DNA from: Lachnospiraceae bacterium
Lineage (GTDB): Bacteria > Bacillota > Clostridia > Lachnospirales > Lachnospiraceae
Assembly: GCA_024691065.1 (NCBI GenBank)
Contig: JAILOA010000372.1
Span: forward strand, 1-13,147
DNA length: 13,147 bases
Direction of reading: 5' to 3'
Shown here: positions 1 through 7,420 of the stretch, in pieces
Numbering within the stretch: the first letter of the stretch is position 1
Layout of the letters: each line of letters opens with the position of its first letter
The notes under the pieces: model-generated
Seen by the model: only the letters and a program-made list of their open reading frames with translations
Told to the model about the DNA's origin: nothing
Database searches by the model: none
Program-made: the position numbers and the translations under genes

Positions 1-37
1 CAATATAACAGGTAAATTACATTTAAAAAGGTTAATT

Positions 38-1483
38 ATGGATAATAAAAATATTTCAAAAAACAAAGCTTCCCAAAATGCACCAAGAAAAGTTAATGCA
101 AGGCTTCTTGCGCTGGATGTGGTTTATAAGACAATGTCCGGGGAGGAGTATATAGATAAGGTTCTTGCGGAAACTCTGGACAGGAACCGTTTTCTCGGAA
201 AGCAGGAAAGAAGCTTTATCAGCCGGCTTTCAAAGGGATGCATAGAGAGGATCATAGAGCTTGATTATTGTATAGCATATCTATGTGATTCCAAAAATAT
301 AAAGTTGAAACCGGTTGTAAGGGACATTTTGCGACTGGGCTTATATCAGATAATATATATGGATGCAGTGCCTGACAGCGCCGCTGTTAACGAATCGGTA
401 AAACTTGCCGAGATAAAGAAGGTAGGAGCACTGAAGGGATTTATAAACGGAGTACTTAGAAATGCAGTAAGATTAAAGGATGAGATTCCTTATCCGGGTC
501 TTAAGGAAAATCCCGTGAAGCACTATTCCGTATGGTATTCCATGCCTGAATGGATAGTGAAATATTTTATGGAAAATTATCCTGATAAGCTTCAGGCGAT
601 ACTTGAAAGTTTTTATGAGATGGAAAATGTAATTACCTTCCGCACCATGCTTTCCAAGGGGACGGTGGCGGATGCAACAAAGCTTCTTAATGAGGATAAT
701 GTCATAACCGAAAGCGGACGATTTTTTGATTATGCAATCAGAGCTAAGCAGGTAGGGAGACTCACGGAGTTAAAGGCATTTTCGGACGGACGCCTCCAGG
801 TGCAGGACGAAAGCTCGATGCTTGTGGGAGCGGTTGCAAATGTATCGGACGGTATGCAGGTTCTCGATGTATGTTCTGCTCCGGGCGGAAAGGCTATTCA
901 CATAGCGGATGATTTGAGAAGGCAGGCTAAAAAGGAAGATAAGGAAACAGATTCGGGATTTGTCTGGGAAGGCGACGGAAGAGTTACCGCATGCGATGTA
1001 AATAAGCATAAGGTAAAGCTTATCCGCGAGAATTTAAAGAGGCTTCAAATTCATAATGTTAAATTAAAGGTTCAGGATGCAACGGAATTTAATCCTGAGT
1101 TTGAAAATGCATTTGATGTTATAATTGCTGACCTTCCGTGTTCGGGGCTCGGTGTATTAAAAAAGAAATGTGATATAAAATATAAAACAAAATATAAGGA
1201 TATAGCAGAGCTTGCCGGCATACAAAAGCAGATTCTCGGAAATGTAGTAAGATATTTAAAAGTCGGCGGAACCCTTATATTCTCTACCTGTACGATTACA
1301 AAGGAAGAGAATGTGGATAATTATAAATGGATTCGGAAGAAGTTAGGACTTAAGGCGGTTTCCATAGAGGATGAACTTCCGGAGTGTCTAAAAGGGCAGA
1401 CAGGTGAAGAAGGCTATATACAGGTACTTCCGGGTGAGTATGATACAGATGGCTTTTTTGTATCAAAGTTCGTTAAGGAATAA
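38..1483 (+). CDS. rsmB: 16S rRNA (cytosine-5) methyltransferase RsmB
   Basis: Transfers a methyl group from S-adenosylmethionine to C5 of a cytosine in 16S rRNA (C967 in E. coli numbering); cytosolic. Residues about 20-150 form a helical NusB-like RNA-binding region, followed by the Rossmann methyltransferase domain. The SAM-binding motif DVCSAPGGKA starts near residue 277. The two family cysteines are C368 in ADLPCSG (motif IV) and C418 in FSTCT (motif VI, the nucleophile). At 481 residues it is longer than the usual 430-450. Part of the excess is a charged stretch at about 291-314, between the SAM loop and the ACD acidic strand. The start is supported by AAAAAGG at 25-31, seven bases before the ATG. 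In Bacillus subtilis this gene (yloM) follows def-fmt, so those genes may lie off the left edge; this is inferred. Its final 39 bases are the apparent source of the downstream repeat. Confidence 0.95.
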   Translation: MDNKNISKNKASQNAPRKVNARLLALDVVYKTMSGEEYIDKVLAETLDRNRFLGKQERSFISRLSKGCIERIIELDYCIAYLCDSKNIKLKPVVRDILRLGLYQIIYMDAVPDSAAVNESVKLAEIKKVGALKGFINGVLRNAVRLKDEIPYPGLKENPVKHYSVWYSMPEWIVKYFMENYPDKLQAILESFYEMENVITFRTMLSKGTVADATKLLNEDNVITESGRFFDYAIRAKQVGRLTELKAFSDGRLQVQDESSMLVGAVANVSDGMQVLDVCSAPGGKAIHIADDLRRQAKKEDKETDSGFVWEGDGRVTACDVNKHKVKLIRENLKRLQIHNVKLKVQDATEFNPEFENAFDVIIADLPCSGLGVLKKKCDIKYKTKYKDIAELAGIQKQILGNVVRYLKVGGTLIFSTCTITKEENVDNYKWIRKKLGLKAVSIEDELPECLKGQTGEEGYIQVLPGEYDTDGFFVSKFVKE

Positions 1484-1659
1484 GAATAAATCAAGAAAAA
1501 ACAGATGTTTTTGTATTCGGATTTGTAAAGGAAACGGAAAGAATAAGAAAAAACAGATGTTTTTGTATTCGGGTTTGTCAAGGAAACGGAAAGAATAAAA
1601 AAAACAGATGTTTTGCATCCGGGTTTGTCCGGGAATAAGTAGTTTGTCAAGGAATAAGA
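1445..1659 (+). repeat. Tandem repeat derived from the rsmB 3' end
   Basis: Three imperfect units of about 51-56 bp start with ACAGATG at 1501, 1553 and 1604. The parental sequence appears to be the end of rsmB itself, which starts ACAGATGG at 1445. Each unit repeats the order ACAGATG, a T-run, GTAT(T/C), (G)TTTGT, (A)AAGGAA and GAATAA, so the block reads like successive copies of the codons for the RsmB tail TDGFFVSKFVKE plus its stop. A shorter last copy, GTTTGTCAAGGAATAAG, runs from about 1642 to 1658 and ends four bases before the rlmN start. Unit lengths are not multiples of three and units differ in frame, so the array is not an extended coding region. It fills the whole 178-bp rsmB-rlmN gap, and its last AAGGA serves as the rlmN ribosome binding site. 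Confidence 0.85.
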
Positions 1660-1661
1660 AA

Positions 1662-2705
1662 ATGGAAGAAAATAATAAGATTGACATAAAATCCCTGAAT
1701 TTATCCGAGTTGGAGGAATTCATCCTTTCAATCGGAGAAAAGAAATTCAGGGCAAAGCAAATATATGAATGGCTGCATATAAAGCTTGTTAAATCATTTG
1801 ATGAAATGAGTAACATTTCCGTTTCGCTTCGTGAGAAGCTTAAGGAATGTGCAACCCTTACAGTGCTTGAGATAGAAATAAAGCAGGTATCAAAACAGGA
1901 TCAGACTTCAAAATACCTTTTCAGACTGCCGGACGGCAAAATGATAGAAAGTGTCTGGATGAAATATAAACACGGGAACAGCGTCTGTGTCTCCAGTCAG
2001 GTCGGATGCAGGATGGGATGCAGGTTTTGCGCCTCTACGGTAAACGGTCTCGACAGGTCCCTGATGCCTTCCGAGATACTTGAGCAGATTTACGAAATTA
2101 CGAGGGATACAGGTGAAAGGGTATCAAATGTAATAATAATGGGAATAGGAGAGCCTTTTGATAATTATGATAATGTAATGAAATTTATAAGGCTTTTAAC
2201 CGATAAAAACGGCTTAAACGTAAGCGAGAGAAATGTTACGGTTTCCACCTGCGGTCTGGTTGAAAAGATATATAAGCTTGCAGAGGAGGATTTGCACATA
2301 ACACTCGCAGTTTCTCTTCATGCACCAAATGATAAAATCAGACAGGAAATGATGCCGATAGCCAATAAATACAGCATTGCGGAGATTGTTGCCGCATGTA
2401 AAAATTACATCGAAAAGACAGGGCGCAGAGTAACATTTGAATATACATTGGTAGATAATCAGAATGATTCGGACGAAAATGCACAGGAGCTTTCTGCATT
2501 ACTTAAAAATAAGTTGTTCCACGTAAACCTCATACCTTTAAATAAAGTAGAGGGTAAGAAGTACAACCGTTCGAAAAATCAGAATATCACACGATTTAAA
2601 GATATACTTGAAAGAAACGGTCTGCACGTTACCGTAAGAAGAGAGCTCGGAAGCGATATTTCCGCGGCTTGCGGGCAATTAGTCGCAAAAAATAATGTAA
2701 CTTGA
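1662..2705 (+). CDS. rlmN: Dual-specificity 23S rRNA/tRNA adenine-C2 methyltransferase RlmN
   Basis: Radical-SAM enzyme that forms 2-methyladenosine at A2503 of 23S rRNA (E. coli numbering) and at A37 of some tRNAs, tuning peptidyl-transferase fidelity; cytosolic. The 347-residue product carries the CX3CX2C iron-sulfur motif (C116, C120, C123 in GCRMGCRFCAS), the MGIGEP motif, and the C-terminal cysteine C337 in AACGQL that forms the protein-RNA intermediate. Length is normal for Firmicutes. An upstream in-frame ATG at 1608 would add 18 residues (starting MFCIRVC), but it lies inside the tandem repeat and has no Shine-Dalgarno sequence. ATG 1662 has AAGGA at 1649-1653 and begins MEENNKIDIKSL, which leads straight into the family's N-terminal helical domain. 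It sits directly downstream of rsmB, as in B. subtilis yloM-yloN, and is probably co-transcribed with it. Confidence 0.95.
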   Translation: MEENNKIDIKSLNLSELEEFILSIGEKKFRAKQIYEWLHIKLVKSFDEMSNISVSLREKLKECATLTVLEIEIKQVSKQDQTSKYLFRLPDGKMIESVWMKYKHGNSVCVSSQVGCRMGCRFCASTVNGLDRSLMPSEILEQIYEITRDTGERVSNVIIMGIGEPFDNYDNVMKFIRLLTDKNGLNVSERNVTVSTCGLVEKIYKLAEEDLHITLAVSLHAPNDKIRQEMMPIANKYSIAEIVAACKNYIEKTGRRVTFEYTLVDNQNDSDENAQELSALLKNKLFHVNLIPLNKVEGKKYNRSKNQNITRFKDILERNGLHVTVRRELGSDISAACGQLVAKNNVT

Positions 2706-2818
2706 TTTTTTTATTGTATTATAGTAAAATTACTTAGTATGTTTATCGAAATCATAATTTATATTATATATTCAGGATTGATTTTAGGTAGATGTGTGTT
2801 TAACGGTTTTATATATGT

Positions 2819-2866
2819 TCCGCTGTGATTTATGTATTTTATTCGTGTCCTGAGATAGGAAGCGGA
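2819..2866 (+). other. Candidate stem structure in the stp leader
   Basis: In the 218-bp gap between rlmN and stp, TCCGCT (2819-2824) can pair with AGCGGA (2861-2866). Immediately inside the right arm, TCCT (2848-2851) pairs with AGGA (2857-2860) around a GAGAT loop, so the two helices abut. The TCCTGA at 2848-2853 could instead pair with TCAGGA at 2892-2897, twelve bases before the Shine-Dalgarno, giving two mutually exclusive folds. No known riboswitch family was recognised. The remainder of the gap from 2706 is very AT-rich, with no convincing terminator or -35/-10 pair. Confidence 0.3.
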
Positions 2867-2873
2867 CAGAATG

Positions 2874-2908
2874 CAGGATTATAAAAGTGGGTCAGGAAAT
2901 TATAAAAG
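2874..2908 (+). repeat. Short direct repeat before the stp ribosome binding site
   Basis: CAGGATTATAAAAG (2874-2887) recurs as CAGGAAATTATAAAAG (2893-2908), 19 bp downstream. The second copy runs directly into the AAGGAGGG Shine-Dalgarno (2909-2916) of stp. It could be a local duplication or a pair of protein-binding half-sites; nothing in the sequence decides between these. Confidence 0.5.
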
Positions 2909-2923
2909 AAGGAGGGAAACTAC

Positions 2924-3646
2924 ATGCGATCATATTCAAGAACTGACGTGGGCACTAAGAGAGATATGAATCAGGATTATTTATATTGTACCGAGTCGCC
3001 TATCGGTAGTTTCCGCAATCTTTTTATAGTAGCTGACGGAATGGGAGGTCATGCCGCAGGTGACGAGGCTTCAAAGCGTTGTGTGGAAGGTATGGTTTCG
3101 TATATTGCCAATACGGATAAGACTACGCCTGTTTCGATATTTAATGATGCAATTTCCTATGCTAATCAAGAGGTTTATAATGCTTCTATAGAGAATCCAA
3201 GCTATACGGGCATGGGTACAACGGTTGTAGCAGCTACCATTATGGATAATATCCTTTATGTCGCAAATATAGGGGATTCGAGATTGTATCTCATAAGAGA
3301 TGATATTAAGCAAATTACAAATGATCATTCCTTGGTAGAGGAGATGGTTAAGCGGGGTGATTTGACTGTCAGTCAGGCAAGAGTTCATCCGCAGAAGAAT
3401 ATTATAACCAGAGCGCTGGGTATAGACAATGTTGTTCATGCGGATTATTTTGAGGTTTCGCTTGCGAAGGGTGACAGAATTTTGCTTTGTTCCGACGGAC
3501 TTACCAATATGGTTGACGATTATGATTTGCAATATTTTGTAAAACATAGCAGTAGTCCCGAGGAGGCTGTAAATAATTTGGTGGATAGGGCTAATGAGTC
3601 CGGAGGACTTGATAATATTACAGTTATTTTAGTGGAAAATAGTTGA
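2924..3646 (+). CDS. stp: PP2C-family serine/threonine protein phosphatase (Stp/PrpC)
   Basis: Metal-dependent phosphatase that removes phosphate from serine/threonine of substrates of the neighbouring kinase and from the kinase itself; cytosolic. The 240-residue protein is the usual compact bacterial size, with a full set of PP2C motifs: D18 in RDMNQD, DGMGGH starting at D38, GDSR at 117-120, NDHSL at 133-137, CSDGL with D191, and GLDNIT with D230. These aspartates bind the two or three Mn/Mg ions. The start is fixed by a near-perfect AAGGAGGG at 2909-2916, eight bases upstream. The prkC gene begins 86 bp downstream. The pair corresponds to prpC-prkC of B. subtilis, where the two enzymes oppose each other in control of cell-wall homeostasis, translation and dormancy exit. 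Confidence 0.95.
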   Translation: MRSYSRTDVGTKRDMNQDYLYCTESPIGSFRNLFIVADGMGGHAAGDEASKRCVEGMVSYIANTDKTTPVSIFNDAISYANQEVYNASIENPSYTGMGTTVVAATIMDNILYVANIGDSRLYLIRDDIKQITNDHSLVEEMVKRGDLTVSQARVHPQKNIITRALGIDNVVHADYFEVSLAKGDRILLCSDGLTNMVDDYDLQYFVKHSSSPEEAVNNLVDRANESGGLDNITVILVENS

Positions 3647-3732
3647 TAATAATATATACTTTGATTATGGGTAACGTATTGTATATTGAGATGATTTATT
3701 GATTCCGAAGTCAGAAGGAGGAATTTAGACAA

Positions 3733-5796
3733 ATGATAAATCCGGGTATGATGATAGGTGAAAGATATGAAATTACCGAAAAAGTCGGGTCCGGTGGAAT
3801 GGCAGATGTTTATAAAGCCAAGGATCATAGACTTAACAGGTTTGTTGCCATAAAGATTTTAAAGCAGGAATTTTCAAGCGACGGAAAGTTCGTTTCCAAA
3901 TTCAAGGCTGAAGCACAGTCTGTTGCGGGGATTTCACATCCTAATATTGTAAATGTTTATGATGTTGGGGAGGATAATGGACTTTATTTCATTGTTATGG
4001 AGCTTGTGGAAGGCATTACATTAAAGAAGTTCATTGAGAAAAAAGGAAAACTGGATGTTGGTGAGGCTGTCGGTATATCTATTCAGATTGCACAAGGTAT
4101 GAAGGCGGCTCACGACAATCATATAATACATAGAGACATAAAGCCTCAGAATATTATTATTTCCAAGGAAGGTAAGGTTAAAGTTACAGACTTTGGTATT
4201 GCAAAGGCTGCAACTTCCAATACCATTACATCCAATGCCATGGGTTCGGTACATTATATAAGTCCGGAACAGGCAAGAGGCGGATACAGCGATGAAAAGA
4301 GCGACATCTATTCACTTGGTGTATCTATGTATGAGATGTTTTCGGGAGGTGTTCCTTATGAGGGAGATAGTACCGTAACCGTTGCACTGTCTCATATTCA
4401 GGATGAAGCAATTATGCTTGATGACCTTGATGAGAATATACCTCACAGTGTTGCAATGATAGTTGCTAAATGTATGCAAAAGAAGACAGATATGCGTTAT
4501 GAAAATGCAGCTGACTTAATACATGATTTGAAGAGAGCTTTGGATGAGCCTGACGGTAATTATGTTGTTATTACACTTCCGGGAACAAAAAATGTTTCGG
4601 GAGCAACCAGAACAATTACCAAGGATGAGATGAAAGAGCTTAAGAAGGCGGAGAGACCTGAGGTTAAGGCTCCCGTAGAAGAAGTGGCGGATGATGATAC
4701 AGATGATGATGTTCTTGATCCTAAGCTTGAGAGAATTATAAAGATTTGTAGTGCTATAGTTGCAATTATAATTCTTGTTGTTATTATTCTTTTAATTGGT
4801 TCTGTAAGAGGCTGGTGGGATTTTAGTTCAGGATCTGAAGATGATACCTCCGAGACTACTACCACAAGTGCGCCGGCAGAGACAGAAGGAGAGAGCGGTA
4901 AGGTAGAGGTTCCTGATTTAGTAGGTCATACACTTCAGGATGCCGAGAAGATGCTCGAAGATTTGAATCTCAATTATCAATTAAAGGATGAGGAATCCGA
5001 TGAAGAAGCTAATACGGTTATCAGACAGGATCCTGAGGCCGGTGAAATGCTTGATGAATATGAAATAGTAACTGTTTATTACAGTGCAGAAGGTGTTACT
5101 GTTCCTGATGTTAAGGGAATGACAGAGACAGAAGCGAGAACTGCAATTAAAGAAGCGGGACTTACTGTTTCAAGTACAAAGACTAAGAATCATGATTCAA
5201 TTGCGGAAGGAAATGTTGTTGAGACCGACCCGGTTATCGGTTCAAGTGTAGAGGAAGGTTCTTCTATTATTCTTGTACTTAGTGCAGGTCCTAAGGATAC
5301 AACAGTTGTTGTTCCTAATCTGGTTGGTAAGAAGGAAGATGTGGCTAAGCAGAAAGTTGCCGATTTAGGTCTTGTTGTTGATACTACTAAAGTAGTTAAG
5401 GCTTATTCATCAACCGTGGAAGCAGGAAAGATTATCGATCAGTCACAGGTTGCAGGTTCAGAGGTTGAAAAAGGTTCATCTATTTATTACACTGTAAGTC
5501 TTGGTCCTGAAGCTACTCCGGAACCTACAGACAGTCCTGATGTTTATTATGAAGGTTCATTTACGGTAGATACAAACCCGTTTGTTGAAGGAGAAGATCC
5601 TGCAGAGATTAAGGTTGTATTAGAGCAGGATGGTCAGACTAAGACGGTTTATAAGGGTACATTAGGATTCAGCGATTTCCCTAAGACCTTTACTGTAGAG
5701 GGTTGGAGTGAAAATAACGGTACCGTTACCGTTTGCAAGAATGATGTTGTTATGGGAGCAACTTATAGTGTGGAATTTAAGGCTATAGAAGAGTAA
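3733..5796 (+). CDS. prkC: PASTA-domain serine/threonine protein kinase (PrkC/Stk1)
   Basis: Membrane-anchored Hanks-type kinase that senses peptidoglycan fragments or lipid II outside the cell and phosphorylates cytosolic targets. The 687 residues comprise: a kinase domain (about 11-270) with glycine loop GSGGMADVYK from G19, K41, E60, catalytic HRD at 133-135 with K137 and N140, DFG at 153-155, a Ser/Thr-rich activation loop (161-172) and SPE at 178; an acidic juxtamembrane stretch (315-330); one membrane helix (about 335-356); a Thr/Ser-rich spacer; three PASTA repeats (about 391-452, 454-518, 525-592); a short PEPTD linker; and a beta-rich C-terminal domain of about 85 residues. The last resembles in position the Ig-like end domain of B. 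subtilis PrkC; that likeness is inferred. The start has AGAAGGAGG at 3713-3721. No terminator follows, so read-through into rpe is possible. Confidence 0.95.
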   Translation: MINPGMMIGERYEITEKVGSGGMADVYKAKDHRLNRFVAIKILKQEFSSDGKFVSKFKAEAQSVAGISHPNIVNVYDVGEDNGLYFIVMELVEGITLKKFIEKKGKLDVGEAVGISIQIAQGMKAAHDNHIIHRDIKPQNIIISKEGKVKVTDFGIAKAATSNTITSNAMGSVHYISPEQARGGYSDEKSDIYSLGVSMYEMFSGGVPYEGDSTVTVALSHIQDEAIMLDDLDENIPHSVAMIVAKCMQKKTDMRYENAADLIHDLKRALDEPDGNYVVITLPGTKNVSGATRTITKDEMKELKKAERPEVKAPVEEVADDDTDDDVLDPKLERIIKICSAIVAIIILVVIILLIGSVRGWWDFSSGSEDDTSETTTTSAPAETEGESGKVEVPDLVGHTLQDAEKMLEDLNLNYQLKDEESDEEANTVIRQDPEAGEMLDEYEIVTVYYSAEGVTVPDVKGMTETEARTAIKEAGLTVSSTKTKNHDSIAEGNVVETDPVIGSSVEEGSSIILVLSAGPKDTTVVVPNLVGKKEDVAKQKVADLGLVVDTTKVVKAYSSTVEAGKIIDQSQVAGSEVEKGSSIYYTVSLGPEATPEPTDSPDVYYEGSFTVDTNPFVEGEDPAEIKVVLEQDGQTKTVYKGTLGFSDFPKTFTVEGWSENNGTVTVCKNDVVMGATYSVEFKAIEE

Positions 5797-5965
5797 TATT
5801 GTAAATTACCGAATAGTTTATCTGACCTATGTTTATATTTGGAGATAAAAGCTATAGGAAATGCTACTTGAGGGCAACAGATATTAATGTATAGGGAAAA
5901 AATATATAGATGATTATCACGAAGTGTAGTTGATACATACGGATTAACCATGGAAAGGGAAAGAA

Positions 5966-6607
5966 ATGTCCAGGCTTGCACCTTCTATTTTAGCGGCAGA
6001 TTTTAACAGACTAGGAGAACAGATTAAAGAACTAGAGAATAATGGTATTGAAATGATTCATGTTGATGTTATGGATGGAATATTTGTTCCTTCAATCTCA
6101 TTCGGTATGCCTGTCATTTCATCCATAAGAAAAGAAACTGATTTGTTTTTTGATGTTCATCTTATGATAGAGAAACCCGAGAGATATATAAAGGCATTTG
6201 CGGAGAGTGGTGCAGACTCAATTCTTGTTCATTATGAAGCTTGTCGTGATTTGAAGAATACATTGTTAAAAATAAGTGATTATGGAAAAAAGGCCGGGAT
6301 AGTCGTAAGTCCCGAGTCCGGTATTAAAACCATATATCCTTGTCTTCCTTATGCCGATGTGGTTCTGGTTATGACTGTACATCCCGGTTTCGGTGGGCAG
6401 AAGATGCTCGAAAAGGAACTTCAGAAGGTTCGTGATCTTTGTGAAATCCGTAAGGAAAAAGGTTATAAATTTGAAATAGAAATTGATGGCGGGGTAACGA
6501 AGGATAATATTCAAGTAGCCATAGATGCCGGTACTGATACCATTGTTGCCGGAACTGCTGTATTTAAAGGCAATATTAAGGAGAATATCAAAGATTTAGG
6601 ATTTTAG
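5966..6607 (+). CDS. rpe: Ribulose-phosphate 3-epimerase
   Basis: Interconverts ribulose 5-phosphate and xylulose 5-phosphate in the pentose phosphate pathway; cytosolic TIM barrel. The 213 residues open with LAPSILAADF, the family's first strand, and carry the metal and catalytic residues: H32 and D34 in HVDVMDG, H65 in DVHLMIEKP, H89 in VHYE and D174 in EIDGGV. The phosphate-binding segments VHPGFGGQ (138-145) and AGTAVF (195-200) are present. AAAGGGA at 5954-5960 precedes the ATG. It lies 169 bp after prkC, where Firmicutes usually have rsgA in between, and 29 bp before thiN, with which it is probably co-transcribed. A weak promoter-like pair (TTGAGG 5868-5873, 16-bp spacer, TATAGG 5890-5895) could drive it; this is low confidence. 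Confidence 0.96.
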   Translation: MSRLAPSILAADFNRLGEQIKELENNGIEMIHVDVMDGIFVPSISFGMPVISSIRKETDLFFDVHLMIEKPERYIKAFAESGADSILVHYEACRDLKNTLLKISDYGKKAGIVVSPESGIKTIYPCLPYADVVLVMTVHPGFGGQKMLEKELQKVRDLCEIRKEKGYKFEIEIDGGVTKDNIQVAIDAGTDTIVAGTAVFKGNIKENIKDLGF

Positions 6608-6636
6608 ATTTACAAAAACTTGGGCAGGTAAAAATT

Positions 6637-7305
6637 ATGATACTTATCTTTTGTGGTGGAAAATATAATTTAGATTTTTGTCGTGAATATTTAAATAATA
6701 AAGAATTTGATACTATAATCTGTACAGATTCAGGTTTAAACACTTGTCACGCGCTTAAAAGAATCCCCGATATTATTATCGGGGATTTTGACAGTGTGGA
6801 TATGGATATTCTTAAGGAATATAAGAATAAAAATATACCTATTGAAAAATATCCTGTCGAGAAGGATGAAACGGATTTGGAGCTCGCTATTGTAAAAGCT
6901 GTAGAGCTTTCCACGGAGAATAATGATAATAATGATACCGATGTAGTGATTTTAGGTGCTACCGGCGGAAGAATGGATCATTTGCTTGCAAATATTGATT
7001 TGCTTTATTATGCACTTTGCTCGGGAGTCAGGGCAGAAATCATAGATTCATATTCCAGGTTATATTTTATAAAAGAAAGCACCAGAATATATAAAGAAAA
7101 TTTATACGGAAAATATATTTCATTGGTTCCTTATGCCGGAAATGTAAAAGGCCTTACCTTAAAAGGTTTTAAGTATGAAACTGTCGATTATACCCTTGAA
7201 AAGGGAAGAAGCAGGGGAATCAGTAATGAATGTTGCGAAGACAGTAGCGTAATGGATATTTCCTTCGATGAGGGAGTTTTAATGGTAGTTGAAAGTAATG
7301 GGTAA
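6637..7305 (+). CDS. thiN: Thiamine pyrophosphokinase
   Basis: Transfers pyrophosphate from ATP to thiamine, giving the cofactor thiamine diphosphate; cytosolic. The 222-residue protein has the family hallmarks: D31 in CTDSG, GDFDSV at 49-54, KDETD at 76-80 (ATP/Mg binding) and GATGGRMDH at 107-115, followed by a C-terminal beta domain containing the GISNE segment of the thiamine-binding side. Length matches B. subtilis ThiN (YloS). The ribosome binding site is modest (AGG within GGGCAGGTAA, about nine bases before the ATG). It is coupled to rpe by a 29-bp gap, as in other Firmicutes; the two share only the operon, and rpe's partner transketolase needs thiamine diphosphate. No terminator is visible after the stop. 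A perfect inverted repeat inside the gene (6762-6787) is explained by its codons. Confidence 0.93.
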   Translation: MILIFCGGKYNLDFCREYLNNKEFDTIICTDSGLNTCHALKRIPDIIIGDFDSVDMDILKEYKNKNIPIEKYPVEKDETDLELAIVKAVELSTENNDNNDTDVVILGATGGRMDHLLANIDLLYYALCSGVRAEIIDSYSRLYFIKESTRIYKENLYGKYISLVPYAGNVKGLTLKGFKYETVDYTLEKGRSRGISNECCEDSSVMDISFDEGVLMVVESNG

Positions 7306-7322
7306 TCTTGAATTAAATATTA

Positions 7323-7350
7323 TTGATTCTTAGAAAACTCTAAATATAAA
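7323..7350 (+). promoter_or_regulatory. Candidate sigma-A promoter for the synthetase gene
   Basis: TTGATT (7323-7328) and TATAAA (7345-7350) are separated by 16 bp, 71 bp before the synthetase start codon. Each hexamer matches the consensus at four or five of six positions. In such AT-rich DNA chance matches are common. Position and spacing are reasonable, and the gap after thiN is longer than the gaps inside the preceding operon. Confidence 0.4.
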
Positions 7351-7420
7351 GGAAATGTCGGAAATTTATTAAATTCAAAAAAACAGAACGTTACATTTTT
7401 AAAGAAAGAGAGGTTGTTAT

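Noticed and set aside
1404..1598. 64-codon ORF over the rsmB end and the repeat
   Set aside because: Out of frame with rsmB, without a ribosome binding site, and made largely of repeat units.
1608..1661. N-terminal extension of RlmN from the upstream ATG
   Set aside because: It is translated repeat sequence with no Shine-Dalgarno and no likeness to the RlmN family; ATG 1662 has AAGGA at good distance.
1463..1816. 117-codon minus-strand ORF over the repeat and rlmN start
   Set aside because: Low-complexity Phe/Leu/Cys-rich translation of the repeat and antisense to rlmN; no support for a gene.
3661..3687. Promoter-like TTGATT and TATATT upstream of prkC
   Set aside because: The spacer is only 15 bp and such matches are common in AT-rich DNA; co-transcription with stp is simpler.
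6762..6787. Perfect 10-bp inverted repeat (AATCCCCGAT / ATCGGGGATT) followed by a short T-run inside thiN
   Set aside because: It lies in the codons for the conserved GDFDS segment and its upstream IPDII, so the arms follow from the protein sequence; the T-run is too short for a terminator in an intact gene.
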